A DNA stretch of 64,000 nucleotides from CBDBES01 sp965204465. Lineage in GTDB: Bacteria; Spirochaetota; Leptospiria; Turneriellales; CBDBES01. The DNA is taken from the NCBI GenBank assembly GCA_965204465.1, contig CBDBES010000002.1:806001-870000 (forward strand), in the 5' to 3' direction. The notes beneath the pieces were generated by a model. That model had not been told where the DNA came from, searched no databases, and was given only the letters and a program-made list of their open reading frames with translations. Below are positions 56,164-64,000 of the stretch, piece after piece; within the stretch, counting starts at the first letter, position 1, and each line of letters opens with the position of its first letter. A program made the position numbers and the translations under genes.

Positions 56164-57129
56164 TCATAGATCGCCTTCCCAAATAGATTCATTATTAAAA
56201 GGATCCAAGGCAAAAAGTTTTACTTTTTTACGAATTGGATCATCTTTTTTTGGTTTCAATTCTTCTGAGCGACCTAAAATATATTGCTTTGGAATAATGA
56301 TCGTTTTTTCTCCCTGTAAGGATTTTTCAAGTTGATCATTTACATATAGTCGCGCCCGTATAGGCTTACTTCTATCTTCTAATTTCCATATATAATTTAA
56401 ACCTATCTTTTTAAAGGAAATAACAGGACCTTTTACGTCAACATACAATTTTACTCTGTTTAAACTTTCTTTTATATTGTAGTTATTTATAGAATAAAAT
56501 TCAAATATATAAATTCCTTCTGTATCTTTAAAAATAGTATTCGCCTTAAAAACTTTATCAAATTTAGAATAATTATAATTATAACCCTCTTCCGTTGGCC
56601 ATCTGAACCTATAGAATATTATTTTATGGAGAAGATAGGTAACATTGGTTGAAATAAAATCAAAAGTTGTTTCAGGACCCACATGCAATTGATTATGTTG
56701 ATAAGAATATGGTGATTGAATATTCAAAATAGTTTTATATCTTACATCTGAGTTTTCTTTCATACCAGAATGATCATAGCCAATATCGACTTGATTAAAA
56801 ACATAGGATTCACTCCAATTTGTTTTTATGCTTTCTGAAAAAGCAGCTCTTATCTGAAAAAATTTAAAACGGGTCTCAATCTTTTTCTTTACCGGTGACT
56901 TTTTTACTCTGATGATCTTTTTTTCATGTACAGTCTGAACTGGTTCTTCTAAAAAGAAAATTTCATAATATTTTGCCCCTCTAACAGGTTTAAATAGAAT
57001 AGAAACTGTCTGCATTCTTTTACTACTATAAGAATAATATGGCAGATAAAATAATAAGACAAAAATAAGGAATATAGTAATTTTCTTGAAAATAGTATAG
57101 CGTAAAAACATTTTAAAATAGATATTCAT
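56164..57129 (-). CDS. Exported protein of unknown function, 321 aa
   Basis: N-terminal hydrophobic helix (about 15-33, KITIFLIFVLLFYLPYYSYS) without a lipobox Cys, so secreted or membrane-anchored. The mature part is beta-rich and aromatic. The middle EGIYIFEFYSINNYN and the VDVKGPVISFKK bridge resemble the spacing of OmpL47-type Ig-like modules, and FKPVRGAKYYEIFFLEE looks like the fibronectin-like strand pattern in the neighbouring FecR protein. I cannot assign a family. It is convergent with the FecR gene (41-base gap), so it is a neighbour rather than an operon member. Confidence 0.6.
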   Translation of the reverse strand: MNIYFKMFLRYTIFKKITIFLIFVLLFYLPYYSYSSKRMQTVSILFKPVRGAKYYEIFFLEEPVQTVHEKKIIRVKKSPVKKKIETRFKFFQIRAAFSESIKTNWSESYVFNQVDIGYDHSGMKENSDVRYKTILNIQSPYSYQHNQLHVGPETTFDFISTNVTYLLHKIIFYRFRWPTEEGYNYNYSKFDKVFKANTIFKDTEGIYIFEFYSINNYNIKESLNRVKLYVDVKGPVISFKKIGLNYIWKLEDRSKPIRARLYVNDQLEKSLQGEKTIIIPKQYILGRSEELKPKKDDPIRKKVKLFALDPFNNESIWEGDL

Positions 57130-57315
57130 TCATTTCTTTTTAATATACAATAGCATGACCATTCATCAAGGATTTTTTTATTTATAGTGAAAAAAAAACA
57201 AGGTGCAGTCTTACAATAACTTTGCCTTTTGTTACATATTACATATCATCCCAACCACTAAAGAATGTGACTATTTTCCAATTGTGTTACTCATAGAGCA
57301 AATAACAACCTATCA

Positions 57316-57332
57316 TTGACAGCTGTTGTCAA
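57316..57332. promoter_or_regulatory. Perfect 17-bp inverted repeat upstream of the LMW-PTP gene (possible operator)
   Basis: TTGACA-gctgt-TGTCAA, 73 bases before the start at 57405. Both half sites could serve as -35 elements (TTGACA forward, TTGTCA within the second half), so a repressor here would block a promoter. No regulator gene is nearby. The 275-base gap 57130-57404 shows nothing else. Confidence 0.4.
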
Positions 57333-57404
57333 ATTATTAAATTCAGTTAAGACAAAAAAAAGTAGACTTTATATCTATTGATCTAATATTTAAGCCTAAT
57401 AATA

Positions 57405-57893
57405 ATGATCCATATTTTATTTGTTTGTCTGGGGAATATATGTCGCTCCCCTTTAGCCCAAGGTATTTTTGAAAAGAAAATTGAAGAAGAGAAAATAGCG
57501 GATAAATTTTATATTGATTCCGCTGGAACTTCTGGATGGCATGAAAACGAAAAGCCTCATTATGGTTCTATTCAGATTGCCAGACTAAATGATATTGATC
57601 TGACTAAGCAACGAGCAAGGCGCGTAAAACAGCAGGACGCGGAGCATTTTGATTATTTTATTTCAATGGATGAAAGCAATAAAATAAGTTTAATTAATGA
57701 TTCATCACTCCCTAAAGAAAAAGTGCTCAAAATGAGGTCTTTTGATCCGGATCATTTTAACATGGATGTGCCAGATCCTTATGGAATGGGCTCCGGTGCT
57801 TTTCAGGATGTATTTAATATTTTAGATCGATCAAACCATTTTTTTCTAAAATTCTTAAAAGAAAAGCATAAGGATATTCTTGCCTCCAATTAA
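57405..57893 (+). CDS. Low-molecular-weight protein-tyrosine phosphatase
   Basis: 162 residues. The P-loop VCLGNICRSP (nucleophile Cys8, Arg14) is at the N-terminus as expected. The general acid Asp is in DVPDPYGMG, and the SAGTSGWHENEKPHYGS segment is typical. No downstream kinase or exopolysaccharide gene is present, so substrate is unknown. Its stop overlaps the stop region of the convergent lipoprotein gene by 4 bases (57890-57893). Confidence 0.92.
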   Translation: MIHILFVCLGNICRSPLAQGIFEKKIEEEKIADKFYIDSAGTSGWHENEKPHYGSIQIARLNDIDLTKQRARRVKQQDAEHFDYFISMDESNKISLINDSSLPKEKVLKMRSFDPDHFNMDVPDPYGMGSGAFQDVFNILDRSNHFFLKFLKEKHKDILASN

Positions 57894-59263
57894 AATAAAC
57901 CAAACCATTCTAGTATAGGAGTTGCATATAGAGGACAGCTTACATGTGTAGCGTCTATAGATTCATCTTTTACCAATGCAGATTCCAGGATATCTAGCCT
58001 CAAATGTTCTGTAGAGTCTTTTACATTATTGTCTACCAGCGCCGCTGCTTGCCTGGTGGTATTTCCAGAAGGCACAATATCGTCATTGGTACATACGTAA
58101 AGTCTTGTAGGCGATTCTGGTTTCCAGCCAGTGTGAACAGAGTTTTCTATGAGTCTTTCTTTGAATTGTCTGATGGCGATATCCTCTTCTTCAAGCACAC
58201 TTGGAATTGACAGAGATATTATCGCTTCAGGCTGTAAAAAAGAAGTTATTTCGCTTTCTAATTCAATTTCAATTTCATTTCTTGTTTTTGTGCCATCAAA
58301 CAAAGAACGGATCGCATCTGTCTCTCCCTGGAATATACTGTTAAACCTGCTTTCATCCCATTGATAAACTTGTTCATAGCCTAAGTAAACATAAGGAATA
58401 TAAGAAGGAGTAAGCAATCTACTACCAGAGAACCTACCGGAAATGAGTTCTGATGAAGTGTATAATAAATTGTAGGCACCTGCACCTGCTGCAACAGCAG
58501 TGAGTTTTAATTCTCTTTTTATATCAGGGTCACTTTCAATTTTTCTTTGCAGGGCAAGAGTAGCAAAACCACCTTCAGAGTACCCTCTTAAAAATAAATT
58601 TCCATTTAATTTTATATTCATTCTTTTGGCAAATGCCTTGGCTACCCTAATGGCAGCAATCCCATCGGTTGCATACGTGTCCGCCACATGGTAAGGATGA
58701 ACATCAAAAATATCCATTGAGTCTCCAAAGCCAAAATAATCCGGATCCACTGTAAGATGCCCACCCACTAATGCATCGATCAGACCCTCTGGGATCGTTA
58801 ATCGCGTTATTCCTTCTTGTGCGGTCCAGGCAGAAGGAGTTTCATAATCTGCAATACGGGTACCATGTTGAACAGACACTAAAGATAATTCTTCATTTTC
58901 ATCTCTTTGGGGTACTACGATCAATGCAGAAGATTGAAAATTTCTACTATTGAATGTCACATTATAAGTGATCTTGAAATAAGATATGTCATATTGTATC
59001 TGATCAGTTTGAAAACCAAGATCGATTACAAATTGTTCGATGTCCGGACTTCCATCTAAGAGTGCTCTTATAGTTGCCGCGGGAATAACAGGAAACAAAC
59101 CTAAGGGGCCTTCCACGTTATATTGAGGAACAATCTCTTGCACAGGTTCATCATCATCATCATCATCATTTCTATCTTCAGAAGATACATTAGAACACTG
59201 GATCAAAGAAAATACAAATATCACTAGAAAAGAAATGAAGAATAATTTTGTTATGTATTTCAT
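57890..59263 (-). CDS. Secretory-lipase-like alpha/beta-hydrolase lipoprotein
   Basis: 457 residues. Signal helix ending FSLIQC (Cys23), a relaxed lipobox with Gln at -1. An Asp run follows (NDDDDDDEP, encoded by a GAT repeat at 59149-59169) that acts as a tether. Hydrolase domain: QHGTRIADYETPSAW (oxyanion region), DYFGFGDSMD, nucleophile Ser229 in RGYSEGGFATLAL, and TNDDIVPSGNTTRQA plus DATHVSCP as likely Asp and His. Closest by eye to fungal/bacterial secretory lipase-type esterases. Surface-attached in the predicted outer membrane. Confidence 0.75.
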   Translation of the reverse strand: MKYITKLFFISFLVIFVFSLIQCSNVSSEDRNDDDDDDEPVQEIVPQYNVEGPLGLFPVIPAATIRALLDGSPDIEQFVIDLGFQTDQIQYDISYFKITYNVTFNSRNFQSSALIVVPQRDENEELSLVSVQHGTRIADYETPSAWTAQEGITRLTIPEGLIDALVGGHLTVDPDYFGFGDSMDIFDVHPYHVADTYATDGIAAIRVAKAFAKRMNIKLNGNLFLRGYSEGGFATLALQRKIESDPDIKRELKLTAVAAGAGAYNLLYTSSELISGRFSGSRLLTPSYIPYVYLGYEQVYQWDESRFNSIFQGETDAIRSLFDGTKTRNEIEIELESEITSFLQPEAIISLSIPSVLEEEDIAIRQFKERLIENSVHTGWKPESPTRLYVCTNDDIVPSGNTTRQAAALVDNNVKDSTEHLRLDILESALVKDESIDATHVSCPLYATPILEWFGLF

Positions 59264-59314
59264 CCTATGATTCTAAATAATATCATTTCTATGCATTGTC
59301 AAGTATTTTCAATG

Positions 59315-59362
59315 TGTAAAGAATAATCTTTACATTATAAATCGTGTTACATTATTAGTAAC
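59315..59362 (+). promoter_or_regulatory. Two inverted repeats before the SDR gene (possible operator region)
   Basis: TGTAAAGA-ataa-TCTTTACA (59315-59334) and GTTAC-attatta-GTAAC (59346-59362) lie in the 114 bases between the divergent lipoprotein and SDR genes. TACATTAT occurs twice, at 59331 and 59348, within them. The second repeat ends 15 bases before the SDR start. Confidence 0.4.
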
Positions 59363-59377
59363 GAATAATAAAATATT

Positions 59378-60067
59378 ATGCAAAAAATAATTTTGGTCAC
59401 GGGAGCTAACCGCGGACTGGGTAAAGAAGCTTCCAAACATTTATTGCTCAAAGGATATGAGGTAATCTTAACCTCCAGAGACAGTACTTCTGGTAAAGCG
59501 GTTCGTGATGAGATCAACCAAAAGACTCAGAAGGATTGTATATACCATCAACTGGATGTTACAAATGATGCTTCCATCCAGACTATTTATGATTTTATAA
59601 AACAGAAGTTTGGTAAACTAGATGTATTGATCAATAATGCAGGGATATTGATGAATCAGAATAACTCATTATCTGTGGATCGAAACCAATTAATGAAAAC
59701 CTTTGAAACAAATACTGTTGGGCCTATATTGCTCATTCAAAAATTATATCCATTACTCAAAAAATCTGAAGATCCCAGGGTGATCAATATATCAAGTGGC
59801 ATGGGTGCTCTTCTGGATATGGGAGGTGGTTCTACAGCTTATCGTTTATCTAAGGCCGCATTAAATGCTGCCGCCATTACCATGAACACAGACATTGGTT
59901 CTGATATAAATATTTATAATGTTTGTCCGGGGTGGGTCAAAACGGATATGGGAGGACCGAATGCTACTCTTAGCCTGGAAGAAGGTGTGGATACAGCAGT
60001 GTGGTTGGTAGAAGCAAGTACTCAAACTGGGAAGTTTTATCGTCGTCGGAATATAATACCATGGTAG
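59378..60067 (+). CDS. Short-chain dehydrogenase/reductase
   Basis: Classical SDR, 229 residues, NAD(P)-dependent. Cofactor motif TGANRGLGKEASK (8-20), NNAG at 86-89, and catalytic Ser140, Tyr155, Lys159 (INISSG and AYRLSKAALN). PGWVKTDMGG is the usual product-binding region. The Arg34 region (LTSRDS) suggests NADP preference. Resembles carbonyl-reductase-type members; substrate unknown. Flanked upstream by the operator-like repeats. Confidence 0.85.
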   Translation: MQKIILVTGANRGLGKEASKHLLLKGYEVILTSRDSTSGKAVRDEINQKTQKDCIYHQLDVTNDASIQTIYDFIKQKFGKLDVLINNAGILMNQNNSLSVDRNQLMKTFETNTVGPILLIQKLYPLLKKSEDPRVINISSGMGALLDMGGGSTAYRLSKAALNAAAITMNTDIGSDINIYNVCPGWVKTDMGGPNATLSLEEGVDTAVWLVEASTQTGKFYRRRNIIPW

Positions 60068-60113
60068 TTCTTCGATTAAATATAACTCCCTGGATTAGAA
60101 ACAAATTATATGA

Positions 60114-60431
60114 ATGATGAATTCTCTAGTTAAATTGAATCTATATAAATTAAGACAGCTATCTTATATTACACAAAAACCAGAAATATCAGAGGCATCT
60201 TTAGAAAAATTAAATTCAAGCCTCCAAAAAGAAAAAGAATATACGCAAAAAAATAAAATAGATATAGATTCTAAAGAAATTTTATGGGATCTATATCTCT
60301 TCTTAGAAAAATGTCTTACTAAAAAGATGAATGCAGAAAAAAAATCTATCCAGGAATGTATCCAATCAAAAAAAATAGCCTCTTTAGAACTGGAAGAATT
60401 ACTAAATTCAATCACGAAGATTCATCTTTAA
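60114..60431 (+). CDS. Small helical hypothetical protein, 105 aa
   Basis: Leu- and Lys-rich, predicted helical (SLVKLNLYKLRQLSYITQ, LEKLNSSLQKEKEYTQK), with no signal or membrane helix. The Met could be either of two adjacent ATG at 60114 or a third just upstream. It overlaps the 3' end of mutY by 20 bases, convergent, which is unusual but plausible. I recognise no family; moderate evidence only. Confidence 0.45.
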   Translation: MMNSLVKLNLYKLRQLSYITQKPEISEASLEKLNSSLQKEKEYTQKNKIDIDSKEILWDLYLFLEKCLTKKMNAEKKSIQECIQSKKIASLELEELLNSITKIHL

Positions 60432-61542
60432 AAAAAATACTCTCTTTTTGGATATACAATTTCCAGGATTTTTGCATTGCATGCGAAACAAGGATTCTAG
60501 CTACATTTTTTATTTTTATCCATTTCATTTGCTTTTGGTCAGCATTTTTCGCGTCTTCTAATTTTATGTCAAATTCATCAGTGACTATCTTTATTTTATG
60601 ATGAGTTATGGTATGCTTCTCAAATTGAAATTTCTTATTCTTTTTAAGATTGTTTATGATATTGCGGGCCCTGTAAAATAATTTTTTAGATATTTCTTGT
60701 GGCAATTCCTTGAAATAAGTAGGCAGTAATTGATGGTCTCGTTCAAAAAAGATAAAAGAAGGGAATGCCCATTGATCTTTTAAAAAATAAGATGTTGGAT
60801 TTTTTTGCAAAAGAATCTTATCTCCATATTTCACAATGAATACAAGCCAGATAACTCTTATTTCTTTCTTATTGATATTCTTCCTTGGATAATTATTTTG
60901 TTCTTTGTTAATGAATGCCATGCATTCTTCTTTTAAAGGACATATACCGCAATCAGGATTCTTAGAAAAACATATTTTTTGCCCTAACTCCATTAAAGCT
61001 TCATTCAAGTCTCCTGGATGCTCTTTCATTTCTTTGAAGATGGGTTCCAAAAAATTTTCTATCTTTTGAATGAATTTGCGATCAGAAATATCCTCTGGCA
61101 GCATAAGAAAGCGGGCTAATACTCTCTTAACATTACCATCTATGGCAGGTCTTCTCTCTGCAAAGCAAATGGAGGATATGGCAGCGGCTGTATAATCCCC
61201 TATGGAAGGGATATTAATGAGTTCAGAATACTTTTCAGGAAACTTTCCGCCTAGCTCATTACAAATATACTTTGCTCCTTTTAAGATATTTCTGGCTCTA
61301 TTATAATATCCCAAGCCTTTAAAAGAAAGCAAAACTTCTTCTTCAGAAGCCTTGGCCAGTCTGTTTAGATCAGGAAAATTTTTTAGAAAAGCTTCCAGAC
61401 TCTTTAAAGCATAAGATATCCTGGTCTGTTGTAATACTACCTCAGATATCCATACCCTATAGGGACTTCTGTTTTGGCGAAAAGAATAAGAAACCCTGTT
61501 CTCTTTGAACCATTGGATAAGTCTATGAGAAAATTGAAACAA
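60412..61542 (-). CDS. mutY: A/G-specific adenine glycosylase
   Basis: Base-excision repair: removes adenine opposite 8-oxoguanine. 376 residues. Catalytic Glu34 in WISEVVLQQTRISY, helix-hairpin-helix INIPSIGDYTAAAISS, Asp135 in AIDGNVKRVL. [4Fe-4S] ligands Cys191, 198, 201 and 207 with the exact C-x6-C-x2-C-x5-C spacing. C-terminal NUDIX-like domain (about 225-365) for 8-oxoG recognition. The family's Gln-Gln-Thr-Gln is QQTR here. Confidence 0.95.
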   Translation of the reverse strand: MFQFSHRLIQWFKENRVSYSFRQNRSPYRVWISEVVLQQTRISYALKSLEAFLKNFPDLNRLAKASEEEVLLSFKGLGYYNRARNILKGAKYICNELGGKFPEKYSELINIPSIGDYTAAAISSICFAERRPAIDGNVKRVLARFLMLPEDISDRKFIQKIENFLEPIFKEMKEHPGDLNEALMELGQKICFSKNPDCGICPLKEECMAFINKEQNNYPRKNINKKEIRVIWLVFIVKYGDKILLQKNPTSYFLKDQWAFPSFIFFERDHQLLPTYFKELPQEISKKLFYRARNIINNLKKNKKFQFEKHTITHHKIKIVTDEFDIKLEDAKNADQKQMKWIKIKNVARILVSHAMQKSWKLYIQKESIFFKDESS

Positions 61543-61612
61543 TTCTATTTGTGGATATTATGATGAATGTAGAATAAAAGAAACCTGAATTTGATTCATT
61601 CTATCAGAATTT

Positions 61613-62965
61613 TTATGTGGCTCTCTCTAAAATAAAGGCGCCTCCAACCCCTCCGCCAGCGCATATAGTACCCATTGAGTATTTAGAATCTTTGTCCTGT
61701 TGAAATCCTAAAATTTGATTGATGGCAACCCTGATCCCAGTAGCTCCCAGAGGATGCCCAATGGCAAGAGTACCTCCATTGCGATTGATATCTCCTTCTT
61801 TATAACGGCTCAAAAGATCATATCCCATTTCCTCACTGATGAACTTAATACTACCATAGGCAGTGGAAGCAAATGCTTCATGAATTTCAAAGAAGTCCAT
61901 ATCATCCCAGGAGAGCCCTGATACATTCAATGCCTTTTGCATGGAATGGGCCATTCCCAATCCCATATAAATAGGATCAATTCCTGCATTTGCCCATGCC
62001 TTTATAAAGGCATGTATATTCAGCCCCAGACTTTTCGCCTTTGATTCTGTGGTAAGGATCAATGCCCCCGCTCCATCTGAACGAGGGCAGGCATTGAATA
62101 GAGAGATAGTCGCCTTTGAAGTATTTTCATCGTATTCTTTGCCTATCCATGATCCGTATTTTGCATAGAATTTCTTTAGGCTTGTATGGGGGGGCATGTC
62201 AAAGATAGGAGATACCCTTGCAAATCTTTCTGGCTTTCGGATTAGACCTACTTTGCTCATTATATATTCATCTTTATCTAATACCCCTTTTTCATGTTGT
62301 ATGGGTAAAAGATAGGGATCATAATCTCCATTTATCAAGGCATTATATGTTTTTGAATAGGAGGAATGGGCATATTCATCTAATTCTTCTTTACTGAGTC
62401 CTAATTTTTGCGCAACCACTTCTCCTGTTTCTGCCATGTTGGCATTTCTAACTGGATCAGTAAGGCCCTCTTCTACAGAATCTATAATTTCCACTTCTTC
62501 TTTGATCGAATCCCAATTTTGAATGATCTTAGCCGAATTAGCCGTTTTAGAATTCCAGGATGCATGATTGAAATAAACAGGCATATTGCTCATGGACTCC
62601 TGGCCTACCACTAATATGATTTCATTTTCTTCTAGCAAAATTCTTCTAGCGGCCTCGCTAATGGCTTCATAGCCAGAGACACAATTATTGGATATACAAG
62701 CAGCTGTAGAATCAATCGGCAAGCCAAGTTTAACCGAAAGAACTCTGGCAGCATTAGGAGCCTTGGAAGATTGAAATATTTCACCTACAATGACACCATC
62801 TATATTTTCTTTTTTAATATTCTCTTTTTTAAAGATTTGTTCTGCCAATTTAGAAGAAAGCTCAATAGATTGAAATTTAGATAAACTCTTCCCAGACTGT
62901 CCAAAAGGAGTTCGAATTGCTCCTCCAATAACCAGCCTGTCTCCATTACTCTTTTGAAATTTCAT
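61613..62965 (-). CDS. Thiolase (acetyl-CoA acetyltransferase family)
   Basis: 450 residues, longer than the usual 390-400 because of inserts. Nucleophile Cys95 in ISNNCVSGYEAI, DFFEIHEAFA, the HPLGATG motif in LAIGHPLGATGIR, and the second Cys in TICAGGGVGGAFIL. NNCVSG in place of the usual VCGSG-type context suggests a distinct clade, with either fatty-acid beta-oxidation or biosynthetic use. No other fatty-acid gene adjoins. mutY follows 71 bases downstream on the same strand. Confidence 0.9.
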   Translation of the reverse strand: MKFQKSNGDRLVIGGAIRTPFGQSGKSLSKFQSIELSSKLAEQIFKKENIKKENIDGVIVGEIFQSSKAPNAARVLSVKLGLPIDSTAACISNNCVSGYEAISEAARRILLEENEIILVVGQESMSNMPVYFNHASWNSKTANSAKIIQNWDSIKEEVEIIDSVEEGLTDPVRNANMAETGEVVAQKLGLSKEELDEYAHSSYSKTYNALINGDYDPYLLPIQHEKGVLDKDEYIMSKVGLIRKPERFARVSPIFDMPPHTSLKKFYAKYGSWIGKEYDENTSKATISLFNACPRSDGAGALILTTESKAKSLGLNIHAFIKAWANAGIDPIYMGLGMAHSMQKALNVSGLSWDDMDFFEIHEAFASTAYGSIKFISEEMGYDLLSRYKEGDINRNGGTLAIGHPLGATGIRVAINQILGFQQDKDSKYSMGTICAGGGVGGAFILERAT

Positions 62966-63053
62966 AGTACTGGTTCTTTATAGCAAAAATTCTATTGAAT
63001 TATATTCTATAGAATTTATTAAATTCATAGATGTATATACTAAAAAAATGTAT

Positions 63054-63126
<73 letters not shown>

Positions 63127-63189
63127 AACAAAAGGTTTTACATCTTTCGATAATCCTGATCTCTTTTTTCGTCTATCAATTTTGCTAAC

Positions 63190-63195
63190 ATTATA
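63190..63195 (-). promoter_or_regulatory. Possible -10 element for the tRNA-Ala gene
   Basis: The minus strand reads TATAAT at 63195-63190, about 63 bases before the tRNA 5' end. A weak TTGACT lies farther upstream, 23 bases away, outside optimal spacing, so the -35 is uncertain. Confidence 0.35.
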
Positions 63196-63295
63196 CAGAG
63201 TCTAAATTGAACTTTTAAAGTCAAGTTTTTCTTAATAAATACTAGAGAAATAAGACTATAAAAAAGTAGCTCTGTAGTACATTTTTCGGATAAAA

Positions 63296-63366
63296 AATTG
63301 ATTGATCGTAATATAAATTATCTATGATTTGATTTTTAAGAGAATTAATTTACGATCAAATCAATT
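63296..63366. repeat. Near-perfect inverted repeat with 38-base loop
   Basis: aattgattgatcgtaa (63296-63311) and ttacgatcaaatcaatt (63350-63366) match as inverted sequences with a single inserted base. The gap 63127-63612 holds this, the possible -10 and nothing else that I can identify. Role unknown. Confidence 0.5.
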
Positions 63367-63612
63367 GGAATTCGTTGGCACTAAGACCGATGTTTTATAG
63401 AAAATAAAAAAGCAAATTATAGAGTTCTCCAGAAAAAAACAAATAAAAAATGAACTCTAATATTTTAGCCATATCCACTATTTAAAAAACAGAAGAGTGG
63501 ATCCACCAAAATAGGAAAACTGGCTTTTTTCACCCTACAGGCACAGGTATTACTTCTTTAGTATCAAGGAGTATATTAACGGTCAATTTACAGTTGCCTA
63601 ATTTAGACAATA

Positions 63613-64000
63613 TTAAGGACAATCTAGTTCGGCAACTCCTAAATGAATATTACCCATAAAACGGCGTTGATCTCCTGTTCTTTTAGAGTCCAGATCAAAT
63701 GTTTGGTCTTCACATTTTTTGTTAAAACTATAATCATCGTCATCTGAGTCTACACTTTCACAAGTACTCCCAGTTGCATAAACATTATTAACTCTTAATC
63801 TACATAGGCGAGCAAATTCAGTCTCTTCTGGTCTACCATCAGCTCCAAAATTGACTTCTCCTGTATTGGTCTCATAGCACTTCTGACTAATAAGAGCACT
63901 ACTAGTTCCTTTGATTGCACAGACTTGTTCAAAGGTACCATCATTCTCATTGCCATTTGGATCCATCATTTGTGGATCATCCCCATTGCCATTTGAATCT
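63613..64000 (-). CDS. Asp/Asn/Gly-rich exported-type protein, 3' part only
   Basis: The frame is open to the window's right edge; the first visible codons are DSNGNGDDPQMMDPNGNEND, a flexible acidic linker. Then come cysteine-spaced blocks (FEQVCAIKGTSSALISQKC, FARLCRLRVNNVY, ATGSTCESVDSDDDD, KKCEDQTF) ending AELDCP. Even Cys spacing suggests disulfides outside the cytoplasm. The real N-terminus lies beyond 64000. The linker resembles the broken lipoprotein at 41859. No family recognised. Confidence 0.65.
   Translation of the reverse strand, partial: DSNGNGDDPQMMDPNGNENDGTFEQVCAIKGTSSALISQKCYETNTGEVNFGADGRPEETEFARLCRLRVNNVYATGSTCESVDSDDDDYSFNKKCEDQTFDLDSKRTGDQRRFMGNIHLGVAELDCP

Noticed and set aside
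59149..59169. GAT trinucleotide repeat in the lipase-like lipoprotein as a phase-variation site
   Set aside because: A repeat of three cannot shift the frame; it only changes the length of the Asp linker.

Overview
The window is an AT-rich bacterial chromosome segment with a spirochaete, probably Leptospirales-like, gene set. The pointers are FecR-domain lipoproteins, an OmpL47-type repeat protein beside a class III adenylate cyclase, relaxed lipoboxes, a MAF/DUF115 protein, a DUF1302-like barrel paired with a LolA-like protein, and many long exported proteins. This assignment is inference: no rRNA gene is present, and the genus is not claimed.

Layout. 1-5.8 kb: the 3' end of a complex I operon (nuoL partial, nuoM, nuoN), followed by a DegP/HtrA-type lipoprotein protease. 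5.8-6.7 kb: decayed small genes, including a frameshifted DUF2335-like membrane protein. 6.8-9.6 kb: alaS. 9.6-10.1 kb: an IS1182-type transposase relic. 10.3-15.2 kb: a FecR lipoprotein, radC, an outer-membrane barrel and LolA-like pair, then an IS1182-derived MITE. 15.4-21.5 kb: a 2034-residue SprA/Sov-like outer-membrane protein. 21.5-26.9 kb: arsM-like methyltransferase, ogt, a second IS1182 relic, a VOC protein, a DUF115 protein, hemH and a small membrane protein. 27-31.9 kb: a 1611-residue GH92 mannosidase lipoprotein with six tandem beta-domains. 32-41.7 kb: an exported protein of unknown function, leuC-leuD, a large cNMP-binding-like protein, coaX, a frameshifted lptF/G gene, a HisN-like phosphatase and a small partner gene. 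41.7-43 kb: an accessory scrapheap (broken lipoprotein, split Rpn/YhgA transposase, long hairpin, copy 3 of a 39-bp repeat). 43-46.6 kb: scpA-scpB-pheA-pntAA. 46.6-50.3 kb: M16 peptidase, coaD and lnt on the minus strand. 50.3-51.2 kb: a lipase gene that lost its 5' end to an IS3 element, whose remnant abuts an IS1595-like head. 51.4-57.1 kb: OmpL47-like protein, adenylate cyclase, FecR protein and a convergent exported protein. 57.4-64 kb: LMW-PTP, a secretory-lipase-like lipoprotein, SDR, mutY, thiolase, tRNA-Ala and the 3' end of an Asp/Asn-rich secreted protein.

Housekeeping blocks (respiration, protein synthesis, chromosome segregation, leucine, phenylalanine, CoA and haem synthesis, lipoprotein maturation, DNA repair) alternate with envelope genes. 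Decay is concentrated in five short gaps carrying IS fragments. The most distinctive signals are the IS1182 family with its MITE sitting 3 bp from a repeated 39-bp sequence, a poly-T frameshift in lptF/G, the isolated SprA-like gene, and the cyclase/FecR/OmpL47 cluster. No convincing complete new defence or biosynthetic system was seen.
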